Virus record (IMG/VR): IMGVR_UViG_3300005346_000066
Span: 1 to 26,657 of that record
DNA length: 26,657 bases
Reading direction: 5' to 3' (one strand)
Source of the DNA: a virus
Below the pieces are notes generated by a model. That model did not search any database. It saw only the letters and a list, made by a program, of their open reading frames with translations, and was not told the origin of the DNA. Made by a program: the position numbers and the translations under genes. Below are positions 15,428-22,202 of this stretch, piece after piece. Within the stretch, counting starts at the first letter, position 1. Each line of letters opens with the position of its first letter.

Positions 15428-15937
15428 TTATTTTGGGGTTAGTGGTTTCCCAAGAGGAACCACTGAAATGGAATGTTTTAATGACCCATCTAATATCTTA
15501 GTTGTATATACTAGATAAATCATCGTATCTTTTTCTTTGTCATAAAATCTTGCAATTTTCATAATCTTACTACCAATAGATTTTCTTACATGAGCAATAT
15601 CTTTATTTACTGTTGTATTGATCAATCGTTTTCCATTTTTATCAATGGGAATATCACCTGTTAATCTTACTGAAATTGAGGTATTGCTTGGATCTGCAAG
15701 CGCTAGCACTTTTCCAGTTTTTATTGTTGTGAAGAATATAGATATAAATGGATTCTCTGGATCATCAACACGAATAACTTTGACTATATCATTTCCTTGT
15801 ATTAATCTTTTGATACATACAACGTCCCCGATTTGTACTGCTTTAACCCCAGCAAAACCCTTTTGTACAAAAATGCCACTAAAGAATGATAAAACACATA
15901 GAATAATAACAGCTATCATAATTTGTTTTCTTGTCAT
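15428..15937 (-). CDS. CreA-family exported protein
   Basis: 169 aa. An N-terminal signal or anchor segment (residues 7-24, MIAVIILCVLSFFSGIFV) is followed by a complete CreA-like domain: IGDVVCIKRLI, VDDP, TIKTGKVLALADPSNTSISV, KIARFYDKEKDTMIYLVY and LDGSLKHSISVVPLG. These match the family signature (DDP, K/RTG, L..DPS..S, RFYD...YL.YS, G S..NS.S.VP). E. coli CreA is a periplasmic protein of unknown function, ~157 aa, so this copy is near full length. It is the last gene of the minus-strand operon, 2 nt after the previous stop, with its AGGAGA site inside the previous gene. A CreA homologue on a phage is unusual. Confidence 0.8.
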   Translation of the reverse strand: MTRKQIMIAVIILCVLSFFSGIFVQKGFAGVKAVQIGDVVCIKRLIQGNDIVKVIRVDDPENPFISIFFTTIKTGKVLALADPSNTSISVRLTGDIPIDKNGKRLINTTVNKDIAHVRKSIGSKIMKIARFYDKEKDTMIYLVYTTKILDGSLKHSISVVPLGKPLTPK

Positions 15938-15939
15938 AA

Positions 15940-16479
15940 TTATCTCCTGTCTAAATTTGTTATACTATTTTTAAGAGCATTTATTTCTTCTTGATATTTT
16001 GTAATATCATTAACTATCTTTACTGCCTCGTCAATTACATTCTGCTGTAGTAGAGGTATTATATTTACAATAAGAAAATTTATTCTCATAACCTCTTGAC
16101 CTCGAATATAAGTACCTCTATCATTTTCCCATCTTTCTATATATTCTTTATAATTACCATGTCCTCGTCTAAAAGGATTATCAACTTTTTTTAATATTAA
16201 ACCAAGTTCTCCTAATAGAGATAAATAGAACATACATGACTTAGGTGATAGAAGAGCATTATTCATAGTATTAAACACCGGTGAATGAACCACCGCTTGA
16301 GATATTATACTAACTTGTCTAATATCTATTTTATCAACCATAAAAATACCAACTTGCTCTCTCATAGATAAATGTGCATTTAAGTCGAAATTCTCGGGTA
16401 CAGCAACAAATTCTGCTACAAAATAATTTTTAATACGTAAGTTCGATTCTCTATGACCTTGTGCATCATCTATATTCAT
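15940..16479 (-). CDS. Hypothetical protein of the cargo operon
   Basis: 179 aa. The chosen start is ATG 16479, behind CAGGAGAGC and just after the previous gene's stop; an earlier ATG in the same frame at 16617 would overlap the previous gene by 125 nt and lacks this support. The N-terminal two thirds look like a folded alpha/beta domain (NLRIKNYFVAEFVAVPENFD, IDIRQVSIISQAVVHSP, MFYLSLLGELGLILK). The C-terminus is a short coiled coil (IVNDITKYQEEINALKNSI). No TM, no catalytic motif and no family recognised. Confidence 0.55.
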   Translation of the reverse strand: MNIDDAQGHRESNLRIKNYFVAEFVAVPENFDLNAHLSMREQVGIFMVDKIDIRQVSIISQAVVHSPVFNTMNNALLSPKSCMFYLSLLGELGLILKKVDNPFRRGHGNYKEYIERWENDRGTYIRGQEVMRINFLIVNIIPLLQQNVIDEAVKIVNDITKYQEEINALKNSITNLDRR

Positions 16480-16492
16480 ATTTGCTCTCCTG

Positions 16493-16999
16493 TTAGTGAT
16501 GACTGATTCTAAGGCATGGTTGGTTTCCCCAGTTGTTTTGGTGTTCAAGTTCTGCATAAATTCCTCCATCTTCGTCACCATATGTGAAAAAATAGACATA
16601 ATAATTTTCTCTCCCAATTAAAAAAGTTTCTGCCATTTTTCTAGCTTCTTCACTCCTGAGAATTTCGCATTCATCATAATAAAGATGATACCATAGTCGA
16701 TTAGCATACATCTCACTTCTAGTAATTCCTTCTCTTTCACTAAATTTTTCAAAATAATCAACGTCGGAATCTTCAAAATAGCCCAGTTTTAATTCCTTAA
16801 CTATTTTGTTTAATAATGTTTTATTTCTTTTTGTAACTTTTTTTATATTTTGTTTTATAGCATCCAGATATATTATTTCAGCATGGGATGACTTCCATAT
16901 AAATCTCGAAACATCTTCAATTTTTTCTATTTTTTTTGGCCACAGTACTACAAAAGAAGACGAACTTGAGTTAGTAACGAAATCAGTTTTAAGCTTCAA
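16493..16999 (-). CDS. NSSSSSF-motif protein, candidate radical SAM partner
   Basis: 168 aa from TTG 16999, chosen because AAGGAGG lies eight bases upstream; a TTG further upstream at 17032 lacks a site and overlaps the previous gene. It opens MKLKTDFVTNSSSSSFVV. The K.DFVTNSSSSSF head is a short motif I know from the N-termini of assorted bacterial proteins of unknown function. The C-terminus (YFFTYGDEDGGIYAELEHQ ... LRISHH) also matches what I recall of one such family. The middle is charged and helical. Directly downstream of the radical SAM gene with no gap beyond its ribosome-binding site, so the two are co-translated. Whether the Ser run is modified is unknown. Confidence 0.65.
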   Translation of the reverse strand: MKLKTDFVTNSSSSSFVVLWPKKIEKIEDVSRFIWKSSHAEIIYLDAIKQNIKKVTKRNKTLLNKIVKELKLGYFEDSDVDYFEKFSEREGITRSEMYANRLWYHLYYDECEILRSEEARKMAETFLIGRENYYVYFFTYGDEDGGIYAELEHQNNWGNQPCLRISHH

Positions 17000-17013
17000 T
17001 TTTTGATTCCTCC

Positions 17014-18015
17014 TTATAGTCCTAATGGACAACTATTCTTATTTAATTTTAGTTTTTTTCTAAAGGATGTAAACTTTCTTGACCTGTTCCATATATAATA
17101 TATATCTTTTGTTTTTGTTATTGGTATTGCCCATTCATTTGGATTAGCAAAACTGCAAGGCATCATTTTCATATCTGGAGTTATATATGCTGACATTCTA
17201 GCTCCCTCACAAGTATCAATACACATCTTTTGTATTTTTTCAGGTTCAGTATAATCTAAAACATGATTAACCAAACAACTATCAATACCAACCTTGAATT
17301 TGGATTTTGGTTGAAAGATTAGATCAGCAAATACAGAGAACTCATAAGAACTAGGAATAAGCTCTATTAAATCTTTTCCAGCACCTGCTGCTTTAAATAA
17401 AAGAAAAATAACAGCATTAAGTTTATTAATATCAACTAAAGATTGTTTCTTTTTTTTCCATGGATTATGACCATGTAAGATTTTAGTACATTTTCCAAAT
17501 GTTGTTCTATTAAAAATAAGGTGTATGTTTGTCTTCACTCCACCTTTTATAAATTTGTCTATTGCGTTATAAGTATATTCCTGATCATAGTCACTAACTG
17601 CAACAGCACCACACATTTTTGAGATTTCAACATGTTCGTCAGTTAGCCCAATCCCACTTGTAGTATAATTAGGAATTACCCCATTCATTCTGGAATATTC
17701 AACAATTTCTTTGAAATTTTCATGATGGTTGGGATCACCTCTACCTCCAAGAGCAACTTGATTTGTATGATGTTTAACTTGGTCAATAATTTTTTTATAA
17801 TCTTCTAGTTTCATATTTGGTTTATTAATATGACCTTGATAGCAAAAATAACATTTATGTTTACAAGTACCCATTACTCCAATATCTATGAGCGAAGGCA
17901 ATTCTAAAGAAAATGGATCCGGCTTTCCATTAATACCTCTAAGCAGTTCCATACCGGTTAAACTATTGAAATATAATTCATAATCTTCATTTTTAAAAGA
18001 TTTGTTAAAGATCAT
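17014..18015 (-). CDS. Radical SAM enzyme with SPASM-like C-terminus
   Basis: 333 aa. The radical SAM cluster motif is C51-x3-C55-x2-C58 (GTCKHKCYFCYQG), with a GGRGDP glycine motif (~90-95) in place of the usual GGEP. The C-terminal third has Cys at 247, 265, 269, 287 and 329 (C265-IDT-C269-EG, DMKMMPC287SFANP), like an auxiliary cluster of the SPASM/twitch type, though it ends soon after C329. Such enzymes commonly modify peptides. The start overlaps the upstream stop (ATGA), and the stop merges with the ribosome-binding site of the NSSSSSF gene, so all three are translated together. The substrate is not known; the next gene product is the simplest candidate. Confidence 0.85.
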   Translation of the reverse strand: MIFNKSFKNEDYELYFNSLTGMELLRGINGKPDPFSLELPSLIDIGVMGTCKHKCYFCYQGHINKPNMKLEDYKKIIDQVKHHTNQVALGGRGDPNHHENFKEIVEYSRMNGVIPNYTTSGIGLTDEHVEISKMCGAVAVSDYDQEYTYNAIDKFIKGGVKTNIHLIFNRTTFGKCTKILHGHNPWKKKKQSLVDINKLNAVIFLLFKAAGAGKDLIELIPSSYEFSVFADLIFQPKSKFKVGIDSCLVNHVLDYTEPEKIQKMCIDTCEGARMSAYITPDMKMMPCSFANPNEWAIPITKTKDIYYIWNRSRKFTSFRKKLKLNKNSCPLGL

Positions 18016-18383
18016 AATTTTTTCATATCTCCTATACGATTATTATCTTCAAAAAGTGGTTTTATTTTAGGAGTTTCTTTTTCCTCCTCAACTTTTTTTT
18101 CTTCTTTTGCCTGCTCAATTTTTTCGTCTTTATCAGATATCTGTTTTCCTGATTTTTTTGTTTTCTCTTCAATTGCATCTTTCGTAACTTCAATTATATC
18201 TTTTACATTATCTTTAATATTACCAACTGATTTCTTAAGTTCTTCTGTTATAACAGTATCATTCTTAACTTCTACATCAACCTGTTTGGAATCTTTATCA
18301 TCTCCACCAAATATAAGATACCCAATAAAAATCCAAAAAATAATTCCGCCAATACCAAGACCACCTTTGCTTGATTTACTCAT
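18012..18383 (-). CDS. Membrane-anchored charged coiled-coil protein
   Basis: 123 aa. The N-terminal TM segment is Gly-rich (residues ~8-26, GLGIGGIIFWIFIGYLIFG), followed by an acidic/basic helical region (VEVKNDTVITEELKKSVGNIKD ... EKKVEEEKETPKIKPLFED). It is the first gene of the operon, 37 nt from the conserved promoter element at 18421, with a GAGGGG ribosome-binding site. Its stop overlaps the radical SAM start (ATGA). It could tether the enzyme or its product at the membrane; that is speculation from gene order. Confidence 0.6.
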   Translation of the reverse strand: MSKSSKGGLGIGGIIFWIFIGYLIFGGDDKDSKQVDVEVKNDTVITEELKKSVGNIKDNVKDIIEVTKDAIEEKTKKSGKQISDKDEKIEQAKEEKKVEEEKETPKIKPLFEDNNRIGDMKKL

Positions 18384-18420
18384 ATCTTTTCCCCTCTAAA
18401 AATTAAGTTAAACTTTGCTT

Positions 18421-18444
18421 TTCACTTATTAATATATATAGTTA
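18421..18444 (-). promoter_or_regulatory. Conserved minus-strand promoter element, copy 2
   Basis: It differs at one base from 11469-11492 and lies 37 nt before the first ATG of the cargo operon. Shared minus-strand core: TAACTATATATA and AATAAGTGAA. The spacing and identity support a promoter common to the two minus-strand operons. Confidence 0.6.
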
Positions 18445-18475
18445 TTGCTTTTTTTAAAACAATGTCTACTATAGT

Positions 18476-18497
18476 TTAGAACAAAATATAAAATGTA
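18476..18497 (+). promoter_or_regulatory. Candidate plus-strand promoter element (TTAGAACA type)
   Basis: TTAGAACAAAATATAAAATG ends 16 nt before the HAD gene's ATG and shares the AGAACAAAATATAAA core with 12517-12539. It lies 31 nt from the divergent minus-strand element. Confidence 0.5.
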
Positions 18498-18513
18498 AAT
18501 TACTGGTATTAGA

Positions 18514-19026
18514 ATGGAAATAGTAGATATATTTTTAGAAAAAGTTAACGATAATGAGTCTTTATTTGCAATGGATTCGTTTCCCACCAAGAGAAAAAAA
18601 AGAAAGATTATTAGAACTATATACCCAGAAAGTAAAGATGAAAACATTCCAAAAAGAGCAATGATTGATCTTGATGGAACTATTCATAAATATTCTAAAG
18701 GATATAGAGACGGAACTATTTATGACGACGCTTTTGATGGAGCAAAAAAGGTTATAGAATGGTTAAAGAGAAATGGTTTTGAAATAGTTATTTTTACCAC
18801 TAGAGCTTCTAAAGAGAACTCTAAAGAATTGGGTGGAGATCATAAAGAGCAAATTAAAAAAGTTGCAATCTGGTTAAAGAAATATGATATTTATTTCGAC
18901 AAAATAACTGCAGAAAAGTTACCGGCGGATTTTTATATAGATGATAAAGCCATTCATATATCAAACGGAAACTGGAATACAGTTTTAAATGTAATTAAGA
19001 AACGTATTAAGTACAAAGTTGCATGA
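18514..19026 (+). CDS. HAD-family phosphatase
   Basis: 170 aa. HAD motifs in order: D52-x-D54-G-T (MIDLDGTIHKY), T95-T96-R (IFTTRAS), K135 (ITAEKLPADF) and D143-D144 (YIDDKAIH). It lacks a large cap domain, so it resembles small phage or bacterial HAD phosphatases acting on nucleotides, nucleic-acid ends or small metabolites. The ~45 residues before the HAD core are basic (PTKRKKRKIIRTIYP). No clear ribosome-binding site precedes the ATG, which follows the promoter-like element by only 16 nt; an internal ATG is possible. It is the first plus-strand gene after the cargo operon, 21 nt before the tail tube gene. Confidence 0.8.
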   Translation: MEIVDIFLEKVNDNESLFAMDSFPTKRKKRKIIRTIYPESKDENIPKRAMIDLDGTIHKYSKGYRDGTIYDDAFDGAKKVIEWLKRNGFEIVIFTTRASKENSKELGGDHKEQIKKVAIWLKKYDIYFDKITAEKLPADFYIDDKAIHISNGNWNTVLNVIKKRIKYKVA

Positions 19027-19047
19027 GCAACTTAGGAGGAAATTAAA

Positions 19048-19778
19048 ATGGGCGTAAAGAATTCGTTTGCCGAGCTTATTGGTGATCACAATATTTTGAC
19101 AAGAAAGTTCGGAGGAACAACAATTGGTGTTGCTGATCCGTATGTAACTGGTTATCATTTTATTGTGTTCGATAAACTTCCGCCAGGGTTACCAGAATAT
19201 ACCAAACTTGGAGTTAGTGGTCTTAGTGAAAGAGGACAAATACAAGATGTTCTCTCAGCATCATGCTTATCTGTAACACCACCGGGTGGAACTTTAAATA
19301 AAGTTGAATTTACTGGACTTGGTGGAGTAAAGTGGGCTGTACCTGGAAGTGTTGATTATGGCAATACTGTTTCTGTCAAAATTTTTAGAATTTAATAGAA
19401 CTCCAATTCTTGATATTATGCATTCTTGGGTAAAGTTAATTAGGGATTATAGAACTGGTATTACTGATTTAACAGATGGTGACGATGGAGCTGGATATAC
19501 AAAAGCCACATATGCTGGACTAATGTATTATTGGACAACAGCCACCTGATGCTAAAACAGTAGAATATTATGCCTGCTATGATGGCGTGTTTCCAGCAAA
19601 AGATCCACAAGATTTATTTACCAGTGATGTTGAAACTATTGGACGATTAGATCTAGAAATTGAATTTAATGTGGATTATGCATGGCATGAACAATGGGTT
19701 AAAACTAAATGTGAAGTTTTTGCCTCTAGAATTGCTGATGCTGCAGATGTAGTTAAAGCTTATGGTCCAGCAAACTAA
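19048..19778 (+). CDS. Tail tube protein (T4 gp19-like; two frame breaks)
   Basis: As given, the frame stops at 19393-19395 and again near 19550. Removing one base from the A4/T5 run (19378-19386) and one C at 19542-19543 gives 242 aa. Visible tube features: FDKLPPGLP, SERGQIQDVLSASCLSVTPPG, an extended middle (LEFNRTPILDIMHSWVKLIRDY) and the C-terminal YYACYDGVFPAKDPQDLFTS-DVETIGRLDLEIEFN segment typical of myovirus tubes. The ribosome-binding site TAGGAGGA is strong. The tube lies inside the sheath and carries the DNA; here its gene is separated from the sheath gene by the cargo operon and the HAD gene. Confidence 0.85.
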
Positions 19779-19798
19779 GTATAATTTGAGGTAAAACA

Positions 19799-20299
19799 AT
19801 GTTATCAAAAAATTATCTTAAAGTTGTTTCTGCTTCTATAGTATATGAATCTAAAACTTTCTAGAATTGCTAAGATTCAGTTACTTAAATTTATTGAGAA
19901 TGAAGCGTCTAAAATCTCAGCTAAAGATCCTTATATTAGATGGAGAAGTGAGAAAGGTATCTGAAGATGAAAAAGATTTAGATAAAAGATTTGTATCTGA
20001 AATAGTTCCTGCCATTTTAATTGCTATGTTAATTCCAGCAGCTATGATGGCTGCAAAAAAAGCATATATAAATATTTTTAGTCAGGCTGCTAAAGCGTGT
20101 TCTAATAAAAAGGGAAAAGAAAGAACAAATTGTATGAAAGATTTTAGGATAAAAGCTAATTACGCTAAACTTGCAGCACTCAAAAGAGAAATGGCTAAAA
20201 TGTAATCAGACTGCAAATACAGATAAGTGCAGACGAGTATTTACTGATCACATGCGAAATATTCAAAAACAAATTAGAAAAGATCAATTAGGAAGATAA
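19799..20299 (+). CDS. Cys-rich membrane protein, twin-Cx3C family member lacking the outer pair (three frame breaks)
   Basis: Removing one base each from TTT 19858-19860, AAAA 19911-19914 and AAAA 20197-20200 gives 165 aa. An N-terminal helical part (LLKFIENEASKSQLKILILDGE) resembles the next gene's N-terminus. A TM segment (VPAILIAMLIPAAMMAA) is followed by Cys at spacing C-x10-C-x22-C-x8-C and the end LKREMAKCNQTANTDKC ... QIRKDQLGR. This aligns with the first half of the 22203-23393 product (LRSEMTKCGQFANPQAC ... QLGR). The two outer Cys of the twin Cx3C motif are missing together, while the inner two are kept. Function unknown. Confidence 0.6.
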
Positions 20300-20319
20300 T
20301 TAAAACGGAGGAAATTAAA

Positions 20320-20727
20320 ATGTCAGCAATATTAAAGACATTCGCTGCTTATGCAATTAAGGAAATGAAAATTTCCAAGACAGGTAAGAAACAATTAATT
20401 AATTTTGTAGCGAACGAAGCATCTGAAGCACAGATTATGGCGTTTCTCCTAGATGGTAAAATTGTTCATTTAGATGAGCATGCTGAGCAAATTGTTAAAG
20501 ATCGCTTCCAGGCAAATACTAAATTGCATGAAGCTATGACAAGCAAGCAAAAAACATTTTCTAACAGTTGGGGTTGCCAATTTGTTTGATCAATGCGCTA
20601 AAAAAAATGTGGAACAATTGCTATAAGTGCAAAGAAGAGAGAATGTCTAAAAACTTGTAGAGCTAAAGCAGATGCTGCAATTCGCCAAGCTAAAAATGAA
20701 AGCAAAAAGCAAAAAAATAATTTTTAG
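20320..20727 (+). CDS. Cys-rich protein with twin Cx3C motif (frame breaks)
   Basis: Starts after ACGGAGGAAATT. Removing one base near the A6 run 20549-20554 and two from the A8 run 20600-20607 (or adding one there) restores 134 aa. The N-terminus (KKQLINFVANEASEAQIMAFLLDGK) matches the previous gene's product. The C-terminus has C-AKK-C, eleven residues, then C-LKT-C, the same twin Cx3C layout as in the 22203-23393 protein, and ends in a Lys-rich tail without the later C-x8-C pair. It has no strong TM segment. The Cx3C spacing supports removing two A at 20600 rather than adding one. Confidence 0.55.
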
Positions 20728-20770
20728 AAAAAACCTAATAAAAGAAGTATAAGAAAGGAGATAGACTAAG

Positions 20771-21740
20771 ATGACGTTTAAAGGATTTAATCTGGAATAT
20801 CCGGAATATGAAGTAATCACACCCCAAACAAAACATTCGTTTACTGTAAGATCTTTGAATGTTCAAGAAGAAGAGAATCTAAAAGGGAGTTTAGTTACTC
20901 CAACTAAAATTGCTGACCATTTAAATTCGTGCATTTTTGATTCAGTAGTTAAAAAACCAGAGGGTATTGACTCTCTTGATTCTTTTGTTCGTTCATTAAC
21001 ATTGAAAGATAGAGATGCTTTATTATATGGTCTTTTTCATATTACATATGAAGAGATTAGAAATTATCAAGTTAAATGCACAGCATGCGGTAACGAATAC
21101 CCTATTACCGTACAAGCTTCTAGTACATTTAATTTTCAGGCTTATCCAGGTAAGAATATATTAACTGATAGAATAGATGTACCTCTTCCAGTGTCTAAAG
21201 GAGTAACTGCAGTAGTTAAACAACCAACTTTATTTGATGAGATTTCTGCTCTGAAAGAACTCGGTAATAGACCAGGAAGCACTATAGAGTTAATAACTGA
21301 AACACTCATTATTGATAGATTTACTCAAGATTTAGAAGATAAAAAAGAAGCAGCAGTTTATAAAGATAGAATTGATATTATTGATGCTTATCTTACATTA
21401 GCCGCCAGAGATAAAAGGGTTATTTATAGCGAGTATGAAAAGGCTTTTGGTAATTATGGCATCGAACTGAAAATGAAAAGTTACTGTCCTTCTTGTAGTA
21501 ATGAAGATGTTTTTGACATTGACTTGGTGGAAAACTTTTTTCGTTCATTGTACTCAGCATGAGGGGATTAATGAGTATCGAGATAATCTTTCTGAAAATA
21601 TTTTTGCTTGTATGGAATTAAGTGGGCAATCATATACTGATACTATATTGATGCCTGTCAAAAAATTACAAGACTACCTCAAATGGAAATCTCAATTAGA
21701 GGAAGAAAAACAAAAGAGGATTCAAGAGGATACTAATTAG
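20771..21740 (+). CDS. gp26-like baseplate hub assembly protein (one frame break, or programmed frameshift)
   Basis: The first frame ends ...ENFFRSLYSA at 21562 (263 aa). Reading T5 instead of T6 at 21536-21541 continues to 21740, giving 322 aa with a helical C-terminus (EYRDNLSENIFACMELSG.SYTDTILMPVKKLQDYLKWKSQLEEEKQK), which fits gp26-type chaperones. Residues 1-100 are the conserved N-domain. C103-x2-C106 and C239-x2-C242 probably form one zinc site around a ~130-residue insertion. T4 gp26 family members act in baseplate hub assembly. The ribosome-binding site is AAAGGAGATAGACT. The next gene starts within a few bases of the extended stop, which supports the long product. Confidence 0.75.
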
Positions 21741-21741
21741 T

Positions 21742-22183
21742 ATGACTAACTTATTAGAAAGATTTAATCAAACCGTTGCTGGGTCAGACTCGAAACTAGC
21801 TGACTATCTCTCAAAAATATCGCCTTCTGGAGATTTTAAACGGATAAAAAATATTGAAGTAATTCTTAATTCTTGGAATAATATTCTTATAACTCCAAGA
21901 AGAAGCTATCAATATGATCCTGAGTATGGTAGCGATCTTTATAAGATGGTTTTTGATCCAGCTGATGATCAAACTATCAGAAAGATCAAAGATGAATTGG
22001 CAGTAACACTTCAAAGATATGATGATCGTGCAACCATTGAAGATGTTGAGGTAACTTTTTTAACTAATTTAAAGGGGATTTAATGTTGCTGTTGATGTAG
22101 GATATCAAGGTGAAAGTGGTCAATTATCAATTGTTGTTGACGAATCCGTATATTTTAAATTTTTTGAAGTTCCTACAGCTTAA
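21742..22183 (+). CDS. gp25-like baseplate wedge protein (one frame break)
   Basis: As given, the frame ends at 22083. Removing one G from 22074-22077 gives 146 aa ending ...GQLSIVVDESVYFKFFEVP. The T4 gp25/GPW lysozyme-like signature is visible: ILNSWNNILITPRRSYQYDP-EYGSDLYKMVFDPAD, IKDELAVTLQRYDDRATIEDVEV, then the LSIVV strand. gp25 initiates sheath assembly from the baseplate and is one of the most conserved contractile-tail proteins. It begins 1 nt after the extended gp26-like stop and is followed after 19 nt by the Cys-rich membrane protein gene. Confidence 0.88.
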
Positions 22184-22202
22184 CTAAAAGAGGTATTTAA
22201 AA

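Noticed and set aside
15618-15974. Plus-strand 118-aa open frame over the CreA-like gene
   Set aside because: Antisense shadow of a clearly recognisable CreA domain; no ribosome-binding site.
16480-16617. N-terminal extension of the 15940-16479 protein to ATG 16617
   Set aside because: It would overlap the NSSSSSF gene by 125 nt, and the ATG at 16479 has CAGGAGAGC directly upstream.
18429-18647. Minus-strand 72-aa hydrophobic frame in the divergent promoter region
   Set aside because: It covers both promoter elements and the HAD gene start and has no ribosome-binding site; hydrophobicity comes from antisense AT-rich sequence.
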